Assembly: GCA_964551735.1 (NCBI GenBank)
Contig: CAZKEF010000002.1
Span: 186,001 to 250,000, forward strand
Source: DAOUAT01 sp964551735
GTDB taxonomy: Bacteria; Chloroflexota; Anaerolineae; CG2-30-64-16
Length of the DNA stretch: 64,000 nucleotides
Direction of reading: 5' to 3'
The stretch's first letter is position 1. Each line of letters begins with the position of its first letter. Positions 1-8,549 of the stretch are shown here, piece by piece. Made by a program: the position numbers and the translations under genes. The notes beneath the pieces are model-generated. The model did no database searches. It worked only from the letters and a program-made list of their open reading frames with translations, and was not told where the DNA came from.

Positions 1-1090
1 GCAGGGCCAGTGGCTGGCTGCTGAACAAGCCTTCCAACTCCCGTTGCACCTCCGCTGGATCCATGATTTTGACCACCTGCGCCCCACCACCCACGATGGC
101 TGGCGCGATAGCCTTGGGGCTGAAGGTCATGCCGTGCACCTGATCGGCGTCCAGCTTCGCGCCTAACCGGGCAAGACGGATCGCATCCAGCACCCCCAGG
201 TCGGTCTTGAAGGTTTTGGAAAGCACCCGCCACAAGTCGGGGATCTTCGGGATCGCGTCTACCTGCAAAGCTCGCTCGCGGATGGCCCAGATGAGCTGCT
301 GTTGACGCTGAGCACGCGCGAAGTCGCTGGACGCGTAACGATAACGCGCGAACTTCGCGGCCGCCGCGCCATCGAGGAACACCTCACCCGCCGGCAGGTC
401 AAACCGTTCATACGCGCCACTGTCCGGCGCTTTGGGATCTGGGGTCAGCTCATGCAGCGGGCAGTCCAAGGTAACAGTGACGCCGCCCAACGCATCCACC
501 AGTTGCGGCAAGGCCTCAAGTTGGAGGCGCACCCAATGCTTGGGCGGAATAGGGATCTGCAGGTTATCCTCAATGACTTCAGCCATCAGCGCGGGTCCGC
601 CACCGGGATACTTCAGCTGCTCACCCTCAAAATCCACCTGGTTGATGCGCCCCATGCCGTAACCGGGGATCTGCACCCACAAGTCGCGGGGAATGCTGAC
701 GATGCCGATCTGGCCGGCATCGTAGTCAATCGCCACAACCATGATGGTGTCCGTACGCCAGGCGCCCTCGCCTGGGCGTTGATCTGCGCCCAGCACCAGG
801 AAGTTGTCGGTCTCCCGAATCGTCTTTGGAGCCGGCGTAGGGGTGATAGTGGGCGTTGCGCTGGGCGTGGGCGTCGCGGTAGGTGACGGCGTGGTAGTCG
901 GCGTCCAGTCAGGCGTCGGCGTTGACGCGATCGGTTCCGGGGTTGCCGAAGCGGCCCCGGTGGGTTCAGCCGGAACAGCAGTTGGGGACTGAGCGACCGG
1001 CGCGGCCGTCTCCTGGCAGGCGGATAGCAATAATGCGGCTATCAGCCAGGCCATCAACCAGGCTGATAGCGGTCTTCGCACATAGCACAT
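1..1090 (-). CDS. LytR-CpsA-Psr (LCP) family lipoprotein, C-terminus cut by window edge
   Basis: The frame is open from the ATG at 1090 to the window edge (at least 363 residues). The N-terminus has a hydrophobic stretch ending in a lipobox (LLLSAC, Cys about residue 26), so the protein is probably a lipoprotein. A Pro/Thr linker follows (about 27-80). The LCP core then starts with DNFLVLGADQRPGEG, an RTDTIMVVAID strand and IGIVSIPRDLWVQIPGYG, the usual LCP motifs with the conserved Asp and Arg residues. LCP proteins transfer undecaprenyl-linked glycopolymers to the cell wall or, in some lineages, to other acceptors. A lipobox in place of the usual single membrane helix is a little unusual. 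Last gene of a minus-strand run starting at ligA. Confidence 0.85.
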   Translation of the reverse strand, partial: MCYVRRPLSAWLMAWLIAALLLSACQETAAPVAQSPTAVPAEPTGAASATPEPIASTPTPDWTPTTTPSPTATPTPSATPTITPTPAPKTIRETDNFLVLGADQRPGEGAWRTDTIMVVAIDYDAGQIGIVSIPRDLWVQIPGYGMGRINQVDFEGEQLKYPGGGPALMAEVIEDNLQIPIPPKHWVRLQLEALPQLVDALGGVTVTLDCPLHELTPDPKAPDSGAYERFDLPAGEVFLDGAAAAKFARYRYASSDFARAQRQQQLIWAIRERALQVDAIPKIPDLWRVLSKTFKTDLGVLDAIRLARLGAKLDADQVHGMTFSPKAIAPAIVGGGAQVVKIMDPAEVQRELEGLFSSQPLAL

Positions 1091-1121
1091 GAGTAACCTC
1101 GAAATGTTGTATCCGATGCAG

Positions 1122-1619
1122 TTATAACTTGTAACCGATCATCCGCAAGAATCCCTTGCGCCAGGCCACCCCGTCGGCGTCCTCGATGCCCTCAGTGTGG
1201 ACCCCATCAATCACGCCCAGCACCCCGCGGCCCTGGGCGCTCTCAGCCAGGATCACCTGCACCGGGTTAGCTGAGGCGCAGAAAATGCTGGCCACCTCAG
1301 GCACCATCTTGACCGCGTTGAGCACATTGATGGGGTAAGCGTCGCTCAGGAACAGGATGAAGGTATGGCCGGCGCCCAGCGCCAGCGCATTGCGTTCAGC
1401 CAACGCAACCAGGTCAGGTTCAGTGCCCGTGGAGCGCACTAACGCTGCACCGGAGGCTTCGCAGAACGCCAGCCCGAACTTCGCGCCGGGGATGCTGCTC
1501 ACCACCACCTCGTGGATGTCTTCTACGGTCTTGATAAAATGGCTCTGCCCCAAGACGAAGTTCAGCGCGTCCGGATTCTCGATTTGCACCAGCTTCAACT
1601 CAAATGGGATATCAGTCAT
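1122..1619 (-). CDS. adenosine-specific kinase family protein
   Basis: 165 residues, full length for the small family named adenosine-specific kinase (PF04008, known from a Pyrobaculum protein structure). Matches seen: KFGLAFCEASGAALVRS, AGHTFILFLSDAYPINVLNAVK, ASANPVQVILAE and GRGVLGVIDG. I place the start at the ATG at 1619: a GAGGTG ribosome site lies just upstream, and the in-frame GTG at 1625 is part of that site. Family function rests on structure and binding work; the in vivo role is unclear. It sits 53 bp downstream of cinA, another gene linked to nucleotide salvage, which may be meaningful. Confidence 0.8.
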   Translation of the reverse strand: MTDIPFELKLVQIENPDALNFVLGQSHFIKTVEDIHEVVVSSIPGAKFGLAFCEASGAALVRSTGTEPDLVALAERNALALGAGHTFILFLSDAYPINVLNAVKMVPEVASIFCASANPVQVILAESAQGRGVLGVIDGVHTEGIEDADGVAWRKGFLRMIGYKL

Positions 1620-1635
1620 AAGCACCTCGGGATAG

Positions 1636-1672
1636 TGTGTACGATGTACGATCTACGATGTGCGAACGTATG
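1636..1672. repeat. heptamer tandem repeat (TGTACGA-like)
   Basis: About five imperfect 7-base units (tgtacga, tgtacga, tctacga, tgtgcga) fill the gap between the adenosine kinase gene and the 3' end of cinA. Same class as the other 7-base arrays in the window. Confidence 0.75.
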
Positions 1673-1702
1673 TCATTCTGAACGCGGTAACGAATCTCGC
1701 TT
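1673..1702. repeat. dispersed 'CATTCTGA..CGAATCTCGC' element at cinA stop
   Basis: The string tcattctgaacgcggtaa and the following cgaatctcgc resemble pieces near 13340-13500, 17235-17330 and 18270-18300. On the minus strand it supplies the end of CinA (SLPRSE and the stop). I saw the similarity by eye only. Confidence 0.45.
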
Positions 1703-2950
1703 GTTCAACTCCGCCAGGGCATGCTGCCGGAGCACATCTAGGGCGCGAAGGGTGACCCAGCGGGATGCCAGGGTGCCAACACCGCCGAACTGGTAGTGCT
1801 TGACAATGGTCGTGCTCGGTGTTCCCAGTGCCAGATAGGTCTCGCCGGGATTATCACCGTAGATATCCCCCTGGTCACCGCAACAGCTCAGGATAGCCAT
1901 GCCCCAGCCACCTTCATAGGTGTCAATAAGCCGGGCTGCCGCCTCGGCCGCGACCATCTCGCTGACCCAGCCGAACGCTTCGATCTTCGCCGGGGAGAGC
2001 TCGAGCTTCTCCACCAGGCCGGCCGGGCCGTCCACCACGTGCGCGGCGGTCAGCACGCTCGCGCCTTCAGACGCAGATCGCAATAGCCGCGCCACCTCAC
2101 CGCCGCTGGCGCTCTCCAGAAGCGCCAGCTTCGCCCCTGCCTGCGCCAATAGCCGGGCCGTCACTACTTCCAGCTGGTCGGCGCCCGTGCCGAAGATATG
2201 GTCGTCGCCGATGCGCAGGCGCACCTCAGCCTCCATCGCAGCGATCGCCCGATCGGCCTCGGCCTCAGAGGCAGCCCGGGCCGTGATCCGAATATCGACT
2301 GCGCCGAGGTGAGCCGCCAACCCCACAGTCGGGTTGGCTGAACGCATCTGTACATCGAGTTTCTCGTCAATCCAGCTTTCCGGCAGCCCCACCGTACGCA
2401 AGACGCGCGCCTTGATGACTGCCTGTTCGCTGCCCAGCCGCTCTTTCAGGAAGGGCAGCACCGCATCCTGCATCAGCCGTTCCATTTCCCGCGGCACGCC
2501 AGGGAGCGAGATGATGGTGCCCCAATCGGTTTCCACAATGAAGCCCGGCGCGGTGCCGACCGGGTTGAGGATCGGGATCGCGCCGGCAGGGAGATAGACC
2601 TGGCGGCGGTTGTTGTCGCTCACCACCCGGCCCCACCGCGCGTAGAGCGCCTCCATGTGTGCCAGGCATTCGGTGTTTGGCACGAGCTCACGGCCGGTAG
2701 CAACTGCCACGGCCTCGCGCGTTACATCATCCACCGTGGGGCCCAATCCGCCTGTGGTAATCACCACGTCAGCGCGCGCCAATGACTGGCGCAGCGCCAA
2801 CGCCATCCGTTCCACGTTATCGCCGACCGAAGTCTTAAAATATAGGTTTACCCCTATATCCCGCAGCGCGCGCGCGATATAGGTGGAGTTGGTATCCACC
2901 GTCTCGCCCAACAACAGCTCGGTGCCAGAAGTAATGATCTCAGCGTTCAT
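1673..2950 (-). CDS. cinA: CinA family protein (N-terminal molybdopterin-binding fold, divergent C-terminal domain)
   Basis: 425 residues, normal CinA length. The N-terminal half carries the COG1058/MoCF-type domain: AEIITSGTELLLGETVDTNS at the start, VVITTGGLGPTVDDVTREA near residue 75, and LPGVPREMERLM near 165. In characterised homologues this half hydrolyses ADP-ribose-type nucleotides and the C-terminal half is an NMN amidohydrolase. Here the C-terminal half is degenerate: the usual ESCTGG is ESASGG, and the usual TGIAGPGG is LSCCGDQG, so amidase activity is doubtful. The start is the ATG at 2950, where the family begins; 11 upstream codons look unconserved. The last ten or so codons and the stop are encoded by a dispersed repeat (1673-1700). 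Confidence 0.88.
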   Translation of the reverse strand: MNAEIITSGTELLLGETVDTNSTYIARALRDIGVNLYFKTSVGDNVERMALALRQSLARADVVITTGGLGPTVDDVTREAVAVATGRELVPNTECLAHMEALYARWGRVVSDNNRRQVYLPAGAIPILNPVGTAPGFIVETDWGTIISLPGVPREMERLMQDAVLPFLKERLGSEQAVIKARVLRTVGLPESWIDEKLDVQMRSANPTVGLAAHLGAVDIRITARAASEAEADRAIAAMEAEVRLRIGDDHIFGTGADQLEVVTARLLAQAGAKLALLESASGGEVARLLRSASEGASVLTAAHVVDGPAGLVEKLELSPAKIEAFGWVSEMVAAEAAARLIDTYEGGWGMAILSCCGDQGDIYGDNPGETYLALGTPSTTIVKHYQFGGVGTLASRWVTLRALDVLRQHALAELNKRDSLPRSE

Positions 2951-3004
2951 CGAAACAAGCAACAACCATCTAGGGTCAGGCATCAGACCTCAGAAGTCGG
3001 GCAC

Positions 3005-3041
3005 TCTGACCGCTGACGCCTGATCACTGATAACCGATCAC
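3005..3041. repeat. heptamer tandem repeat (NCTGANC)
   Basis: Five units in register: tctgacc, gctgacg, cctgatc, actgata, accgatc. The array fills most of the gap between cinA and the CpXC gene. Confidence 0.7.
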
Positions 3042-4366
3042 ACCATTAACATCGCCTGGGCGCGGATATCACGTAGGCGCTTGGCCGTCTCGGCCGCATT
3101 CGCTCCCTCCTGCGCGGCCATGCTGTCAGCCATGCGGCCCATCAGATCCAGCACCTCAGGGGTCAGCTCGGCCTGGTGCTCCTTCAACAACGCCCGGGTG
3201 TCATCAGGATAGGGCGTCGCCAGAAGTTCGTTGATCAATTGAACCTCGGGCGGCATACTCTCCTCCACCATGGTCATGATCTCATCGTAAACCATCTCCA
3301 GGCGGTTGCGCAACGCCTCATCCTTGCGCTGATCGGCCTGCTGCATGTTCATGGCCAGCACGTTCATGAAGAGGTCGTCAATCTCCGCGATCCGCTCGCG
3401 CACGGCCGTGCGCGGGCTGGGCGAGTTGATGATCTCCTGTAAAAGCTCCAGCGCCTGGTGGATGTCCTCGCGCGCCGCCTCATCGAGCTGCCGGGTCACC
3501 TCCAGCATCCGCTCGCGCACGCGGGTCAGGCGCTCCCGTTCCGCCCCCGATGCCGCATGAATCCGTTCGCTCAGCTTCTGGAAGAACGCGTAATCGAACA
3601 AAGGCCGCGCCGAGACCGCCAGCGCCGGCAGCACGTCGAGATCCGAGGCTGCCACTATGTCCAGGAGTTGTTCCGGCGACTGTACTTCGCGCAGAGCCTC
3701 TACGGCTGCCCGTTGCTTGAGCACCTGCTTGCCGAAAGTCGTCTGTGGCATTAAGTTGGTCTCCAGCAACTCCAGCCGCTCAGCTGATTTCTGGTCTCCG
3801 GCCGTCGCAGCCTGCTGCTTCATGCCCGACAGGATGGAAAAGAACTCCATGTCGAACTGCGCGTCGTTCCCCTTCATCATCATCTGCAGACCCTTAGGGT
3901 CATCAGCCATGACCATGAGCTGCTCCACCAGTTTCATCTTCTTGCGCTGGCGATCTAGCTCCTCCTGGCTGATCCCCATGGTACCCAAGACCGCGTCCAT
4001 CAGACTCTGTCGGTTAGCAAACTGGCGCGGATTCAGGAAATAGCCCTTGCGCTGGTCGGCCGGCAGCGAGCGCATCAGTGCCTGCGTCAACTCCCCAATC
4101 ATCTTCTGCTTTTCCAGCTCCGGGATGTTAAGCTGCTGCGGGAAGTAAACGGCCAGGAACTCGGCTGCCGGATCGTGATAAACGAGCGGCACTTCCAGGA
4201 TGCCGCCGGTCCCGCACTTGGGGCAGACCGCCAAATTCACTTGGCCGGCCAGGAACGCCTGGCGCAGCTCGGGCTGCTGGCCAACGTCAATCACCGAGCG
4301 GAGCGGCGTCTGGAACTGCGCGCCGCAATTGGGGCATTGAATGGGAACTGCGTTCGTGTCGGGCAT
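3038..4366 (-). CDS. CpXC-domain zinc-ribbon protein
   Basis: 442 residues from the ATG at 4366. The N-terminus is a CpXC domain (PF14353-like): QCPNCGAQF at about 9-17 and VCPKCGTGG at about 47-55, two CPxC knuckles expected to bind zinc. The domain carries LEVPLVYHDP and LAVYFP, as family members do. The rest (about 100-442) is alpha-helical, rich in charged and Gln/Leu residues, with no recognised catalytic motif. No signal peptide or membrane segment, so cytoplasmic. Function of the family is unknown. A longer frame exists upstream, but it runs through the 7-base repeat and overlaps ligA, so I reject it. Confidence 0.75.
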   Translation of the reverse strand: MPDTNAVPIQCPNCGAQFQTPLRSVIDVGQQPELRQAFLAGQVNLAVCPKCGTGGILEVPLVYHDPAAEFLAVYFPQQLNIPELEKQKMIGELTQALMRSLPADQRKGYFLNPRQFANRQSLMDAVLGTMGISQEELDRQRKKMKLVEQLMVMADDPKGLQMMMKGNDAQFDMEFFSILSGMKQQAATAGDQKSAERLELLETNLMPQTTFGKQVLKQRAAVEALREVQSPEQLLDIVAASDLDVLPALAVSARPLFDYAFFQKLSERIHAASGAERERLTRVRERMLEVTRQLDEAAREDIHQALELLQEIINSPSPRTAVRERIAEIDDLFMNVLAMNMQQADQRKDEALRNRLEMVYDEIMTMVEESMPPEVQLINELLATPYPDDTRALLKEHQAELTPEVLDLMGRMADSMAAQEGANAAETAKRLRDIRAQAMLMV

Positions 4367-4383
4367 AATGTACCTTTCATGAT

Positions 4384-4439
4384 GCGTATGGCTTATGTCG
4401 TATAGCCCGTGGCTTATTACGCGTAGCCTATGGCGTATG
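4384..4439. repeat. heptamer tandem repeat (GCGTATG), eight units
   Basis: Eight consecutive 7-base units without slippage: gcgtatg, gcttatg, tcgtata, gcccgtg, gcttatt, acgcgta, gcctatg, gcgtatg. It lies directly upstream of the CpXC start. The clearest non-coding array in the window. Confidence 0.85.
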
Positions 4440-4532
4440 ATTTGACTTCCTGCAACCTTCGACAACGATATTTCGGAAGGCGTTGATGCCTTTTGCGAGA
4501 CACTCGCCGTCCAAACACCAATCTCACTGTTA

Positions 4533-6629
4533 TCAGCTACCGACCATCCGCCGCAACGCGGCCTCATCAATGACCGGCACGCCGAGTTGGGTGGCCTTGT
4601 CTAGCTTGGAACCGGCAGCCTCGCCGGCAACCAAGTAGCTGGTATTCTTGCTGACCGAATCGGTCACCTTGCCGCCAGCGGTTTTGATGAACGCTCTAGC
4701 GTCGACGCGACTCATAGTCGGCAGCGTGCCGGTGATGACGAAGGTCAGGCCGGCCAATGGCTGTGCTTCAGCTTTCGGCTCTGGCCTGGCCTGCGCAGTG
4801 GTGACACCCGCAGCTACCAGTTTCTCGATAACCCGGCGGTTGGGCGCCTGCCTGAACCAATCGGTGATGCTCTGGGCCAGCACCGGCCCGATGCCGGGAA
4901 GCGCCTGCAGCTCCTCGGTTGACGCCGCGGCCAGGGCGTCCAACGAGCCATAGTGCGTCATCAAGTCCTCGGCCACCACCTCACCCACCCCCTTGATGCC
5001 CAGCGCGGTGAGGAGCCGCGCCGGCGGCCGGGACTTGGACGCCTCGATGGCGGTCATCAGGTTGGCGACCTTCTTCTCGCCGTACCCTTCCAGCGCCAGC
5101 AGCTTGCTGGCGTCCAGGTAATAGACGTCGGCCAGATCGCGGACATAACCCAACTCAACGAACAGCTCGGCCTGCTTGATGCCGAACCCGGCGATATCCA
5201 GCGCGCCGCGGCCGACGAAATGCTCGACTCCGCGCACGAGCTGGGCCGGGCACGCGCTGTTTACACAGTACCACGCCGCCTCCCCCTCGTCGCGCACGGC
5301 GTGAAAGCCACAGGCCGGGCAGATCTCCGGCATCTGCCAGGGCTGCTCGGCACCAGTGCGCAGTGCAGTCAGCGGCCGCAGCACTTGCGGGATCACTTCG
5401 CCGGCCCGCTTGACCGCCACCATGTCACCAACGCGAATGTCGTTATCGCGCACGTAGTCTTCGTTATGTAACGTCGCACTGGACACCACTACGCCGCCCA
5501 CCCGGACAGGCTCCAGCACGGCGTAGGGATTCAGCGTGCCCGTGCGGCCCACGTTCACCTTGATGTCCAGCAGCCGGGTAACAGCCTCCTCGGCCGGGTA
5601 CTTATACGCCACAGCCCAGCGTGGGTCCTTGCCCACGTAGCCCAGGCGCTCCTGCAGCGCAAAGTCGTTAATCTTGATCACCAAGCCGTCGGCCTCGTAA
5701 GGGAGCTCCTTGCGTTCCCCCGCGCCCCAGGCCTCACAACAGGTCACTAGGACGTCGAAGTCATCGAACAGTCGGTTGCGCGCCTCCACGGGGAAGCCGA
5801 GCCGGCGGAGATACGCCAGCGTCTCCCACTGGGTGCGCGGCGCCTCACCCCCCGCCCCCTCCAGCGCCACGATCTGATAAACCCACAGTCGGATGGGCCG
5901 GCCCGCAGTGATGCGCGCGTCGAGCTGGCGTAGGGAGCCGGCCGCGAAGTTGCGCGGATTAGCATAGGTGCGGCCACCAGTCTCAGCCTGCGCCGCGTTG
6001 AAACGGTCAAAATCCGCGATGGGCGTGTAAGCTTCGCCGCGCACCACCAACCGGGAAGGGGCTTGAAGGTTCAAGGTTGCAGGTTCAAAGTCAAATCCCC
6101 CCTGCACCGTTGCTCCTTGACTCCTCCGCCCTCCCGCCACCACCGGAATCCGCAGCGGCACGGCCTTCACCGTGCGCAGGTTGTCGGTGATATCCTCGCC
6201 CACTTCGCCGTCCCCGCGGGTGGCGCCCAGGATCAGTCGGCCATCATGGTAGTGCAGCACCACGGTCAGGCCATCAATCTTCGGTTCCACCACATACTGA
6301 ATGCTTGCATGCTCGGCCGCAGGCAGCAGTTTTAGAAAACGATCGCGCCAGGCGTAGAGCTCCTGCGGACCGAACGCGTTGCCCAGGCTGAGGATAGGAG
6401 AGGGATGGCGCACCTTGGCGAAACGCTCAGCCGTCGCGCCGGGCACGCGTTGGGTCGGGCTCTCCGGCGTGACCAGTTCGGGATGCGCGGCTTCCAGCGC
6501 GACCAACTCGCGCCAAAGGGCGTCATACGCCGCGTCGCTGATCGCCGGTTCATCGAGCACGTAGTAGCGGTAAGCGTAGTATTCGATAGCCTTCCGCAGT
6601 GTGTCTATACGCTCGCTCACGTCACCCAT
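4533..6629 (-). CDS. ligA: NAD-dependent DNA ligase
   Basis: 698 residues, the usual bacterial LigA length plus a short insert. It seals nicks in DNA using NAD+. In order: Ia domain with AYRYYVLDEPAISDAAYD (about 18-36); adenylation domain with the nucleophile Lys117 in EPKIDGL and TRGDGEVGEDIT; OB fold; four-Cys zinc finger CPACGF...CVNSACPAQ; helix-hairpin-helix repeats; C-terminal BRCT. The start ATG at 6629 follows a GAGAGGTG site. Residues about 166-190 (GGRRSQGATVQGG...) are an insert absent from typical LigA; part of it is encoded by a 7-base tandem array at 6061-6095. Head of the minus-strand run; a promoter and a hairpin precede it. Confidence 0.97.
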   Translation of the reverse strand: MGDVSERIDTLRKAIEYYAYRYYVLDEPAISDAAYDALWRELVALEAAHPELVTPESPTQRVPGATAERFAKVRHPSPILSLGNAFGPQELYAWRDRFLKLLPAAEHASIQYVVEPKIDGLTVVLHYHDGRLILGATRGDGEVGEDITDNLRTVKAVPLRIPVVAGGRRSQGATVQGGFDFEPATLNLQAPSRLVVRGEAYTPIADFDRFNAAQAETGGRTYANPRNFAAGSLRQLDARITAGRPIRLWVYQIVALEGAGGEAPRTQWETLAYLRRLGFPVEARNRLFDDFDVLVTCCEAWGAGERKELPYEADGLVIKINDFALQERLGYVGKDPRWAVAYKYPAEEAVTRLLDIKVNVGRTGTLNPYAVLEPVRVGGVVVSSATLHNEDYVRDNDIRVGDMVAVKRAGEVIPQVLRPLTALRTGAEQPWQMPEICPACGFHAVRDEGEAAWYCVNSACPAQLVRGVEHFVGRGALDIAGFGIKQAELFVELGYVRDLADVYYLDASKLLALEGYGEKKVANLMTAIEASKSRPPARLLTALGIKGVGEVVAEDLMTHYGSLDALAAASTEELQALPGIGPVLAQSITDWFRQAPNRRVIEKLVAAGVTTAQARPEPKAEAQPLAGLTFVITGTLPTMSRVDARAFIKTAGGKVTDSVSKNTSYLVAGEAAGSKLDKATQLGVPVIDEAALRRMVGS
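6061..6095. repeat. heptamer tandem repeat inside ligA
   Basis: Five units: gcttgaa, ggttcaa, ggttgca, ggttcaa, agtcaaa. The array sits within the adenylation-domain insert of ligA and keeps the frame open. Confidence 0.8.
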
Positions 6630-6650
6630 ACGCAACACCTCTCTACACAC

Positions 6651-6683
6651 AGAAACCAGGTTTCTCGGAGAAACCTGGTTTCT
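6651..6683. repeat. palindromic hairpin, copy 1 (5' leader of ligA)
   Basis: Perfect 15-base arms (agaaaccaggtttct / agaaacctggtttct) with a CGG loop. A near-identical copy lies at 22586-22618 before dinB. Here it falls between the ligA -10 box and its ribosome site, so it should form a stem at the 5' end of the mRNA. Confidence 0.9.
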
Positions 6684-6692
6684 CGATCGGAG

Positions 6693-6721
6693 ATTATAAC
6701 CCGGATACTGATGCATGGCAA
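6693..6721 (-). promoter_or_regulatory. ligA promoter
   Basis: On the minus strand TTGCCA (6721-6716), a 17-base spacer and TATAAT (6698-6693). The expected start is near 6686, just before the hairpin. Confidence 0.75.
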
Positions 6722-6857
6722 AGCCCAGAGGGTGATTTCGCAATGCTGTGGTACAATTGAACACGTGCAGCAGATAGCTAATCACCTTCCTCCAAAGAAG
6801 GCCTTCGACGAGTCGTCGCGCATCCCCAACTCGCGAGGGAAGCAGGCAAAAAGGACG

Positions 6858-8549
6858 ATGAACGAAGAAATCGACCTTGAAGAACTGGCGCCCTGGCTGG
6901 TCGCATTCATCACATTGATTGGTGGTGGGTTGCGAGTTTTGCTGCTCGACCATAAAGGGATGTGGTTGGATGAGACATTCAGTGTATGGCTGGCCAACCA
7001 CAGTGTTGTCGGGCTGCTGCATTGGACGGTCAAGATAGACCAACATCCACCCCTGTATTATCTCCTGCTTCACGCCTGGGCAGCACTCGGCACAGATACG
7101 CCCTATCATGTCCGTCTGCTCTCTGTGCTGTTCAGCACCGGCGCCATCCCAGTTGTTTACCTGATCGGTAGACGCATGTCGGGCCCGCTAATGGGAACGG
7201 CGGCAGCGGTGCTCCTGGCGGTTTCGCCATTCAACATCCGCTACGCCCAGGAAGCGCGCATGTACGCCCTCCTGACGTTCAATGTCGCCGTGGCGATTTA
7301 TGCCCTGGTCAGACTACTCACGGATTCACGCGCCAGCAGGCCCATCGGCAGCCAGTTGCGGGAGTATCTGCACACCTGGCGAACATCGGGGCCGGTCGAA
7401 CCAGAGGGCCAGAAAGGTTTCAGCTATCAGATCGAACCCCATAATCAGACCGGCTGGCGTGCCTGGCTATCTCGCCGTCGCTGGCCGCCCATCCGGACCA
7501 TTGAGACTGACCTGGCCTGGGTGGCATTCATCGTCTTCTCGGCTGCGACCTCCCTCACCCATAACACGGCTGTCTTCTTCTCTTCGGCCACGAATATCTT
7601 CGTCCTCGGCCTGCTGCTCTTTCAAAGGATCAAGAAGTCAGGGCCTCTACCTGCCTTCCAGGCTCCCTCTCTTGGGAACTGGGTGATGGCTCAGATCGGC
7701 ATCTTTTTACTCTGGAGTCCATGGAGTATTGCCTTCATCAGACAAGCCAGTCGCGTCTATGGAGAGTTTTGGATTCCCGCACCTACGTGGGACACCGTGA
7801 CCCAGGCGCTCAAATCCTTTCTGAATACCCCCACGCCTACGCCCCATCAGACCGGCGATATCAAGATGATCTGGATCGTGTTCGCGCTGGTGCTTGGCTT
7901 GGGGGTATTGCATTACCGAAAGAAAATCGCGCAATTCCTGTTTCTGGCAACCCTGTTCGTCATCCCCATCCTGGGTGAGCTGATCGTGAGCATCCGCCGA
8001 TCCATCTTTTACGATCGAACCCTGATCTGGATCACGATTCCGTTGATCCTGGTGCTGGCGGCCGGCATCGCTCAACTCAAATTCCGCTTTCTGATGATCG
8101 CAATAATAGGGATCTTGAGTACTTTCAACCTGTTTGCGGCCAGTGATTACTTCAGGTTCATGTACAAAGAGGATTGGCGCACTGCAGCCGGTTACGTCGC
8201 CAATTTCGCGCAACAGAATGATTTGGTCCTTTTCAACTCCAACTTCGTGGAAATCCCATTCGACTATTACTTCAAGCCCTATGAAGAGCAGTATTCTCTT
8301 CAGGTGGTGAAAAGGGGCGTTCCTCTCGATCTGCTCGACAGCGGCATCCTGGAACCCAAGATGACGACTGACGATATACCCGGGTTGATTTCATTAGTGA
8401 ACGGCCGAAAGAGGGTCTGGCTGGTTTACAGCCATGACTCATATACTGATCCGCGGGGGCTGGTCCCGCAGACGCTTGCATCGCGAATGAGAGTAACCCG
8501 GCAGCGAGATTTCTATGGGGGTCAGGTTCAATTATATGAAGCTCCCTAA
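6858..8549 (+). CDS. GT39-type membrane glycosyltransferase
   Basis: 563 residues. It belongs to the PMT/ArnT-like dolichol- or polyprenyl-phosphate-sugar mannosyltransferase superfamily: DHKGMWLDETFSVWLA (about 27-42) supplies the Asp-Glu of the first extracytoplasmic loop. HPPLYYLLLHAWAALG and LSVLFSTGAIPVVYLIG follow, then about ten hydrophobic segments to residue 450 and a soluble tail. Such enzymes move sugars from lipid carriers to proteins or lipids outside the membrane. Start ATG 6858 has AAGGA close upstream; an in-frame extension upstream overlaps ligA and is not conserved-looking. It overlaps the next gene by 14 bases, so the two are probably translationally coupled. Confidence 0.85.
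   Translation: MNEEIDLEELAPWLVAFITLIGGGLRVLLLDHKGMWLDETFSVWLANHSVVGLLHWTVKIDQHPPLYYLLLHAWAALGTDTPYHVRLLSVLFSTGAIPVVYLIGRRMSGPLMGTAAAVLLAVSPFNIRYAQEARMYALLTFNVAVAIYALVRLLTDSRASRPIGSQLREYLHTWRTSGPVEPEGQKGFSYQIEPHNQTGWRAWLSRRRWPPIRTIETDLAWVAFIVFSAATSLTHNTAVFFSSATNIFVLGLLLFQRIKKSGPLPAFQAPSLGNWVMAQIGIFLLWSPWSIAFIRQASRVYGEFWIPAPTWDTVTQALKSFLNTPTPTPHQTGDIKMIWIVFALVLGLGVLHYRKKIAQFLFLATLFVIPILGELIVSIRRSIFYDRTLIWITIPLILVLAAGIAQLKFRFLMIAIIGILSTFNLFAASDYFRFMYKEDWRTAAGYVANFAQQNDLVLFNSNFVEIPFDYYFKPYEEQYSLQVVKRGVPLDLLDSGILEPKMTTDDIPGLISLVNGRKRVWLVYSHDSYTDPRGLVPQTLASRMRVTRQRDFYGGQVQLYEAP

Noticed and set aside
804..992. Plus-strand frame rich in GVGVGVGV
   Set aside because: It is the reverse reading of the Pro/Thr linker of the LCP lipoprotein. 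Similar Gly/Val frames opposite the other stalks (24243-24680, 38551-38943, 41399-41635, 44570-45250) are rejected for the same reason.
4384..4439. Possible small CRISPR-like array
   Set aside because: Units are 7 bases with no spacers, and no cas gene is in the window. The same holds for all other tandem arrays.
6405..6857. Long N-terminal extension of the GT39-type gene overlapping ligA
   Set aside because: The extension runs antisense through ligA and the hairpin. The membrane protein proper starts at 6858.
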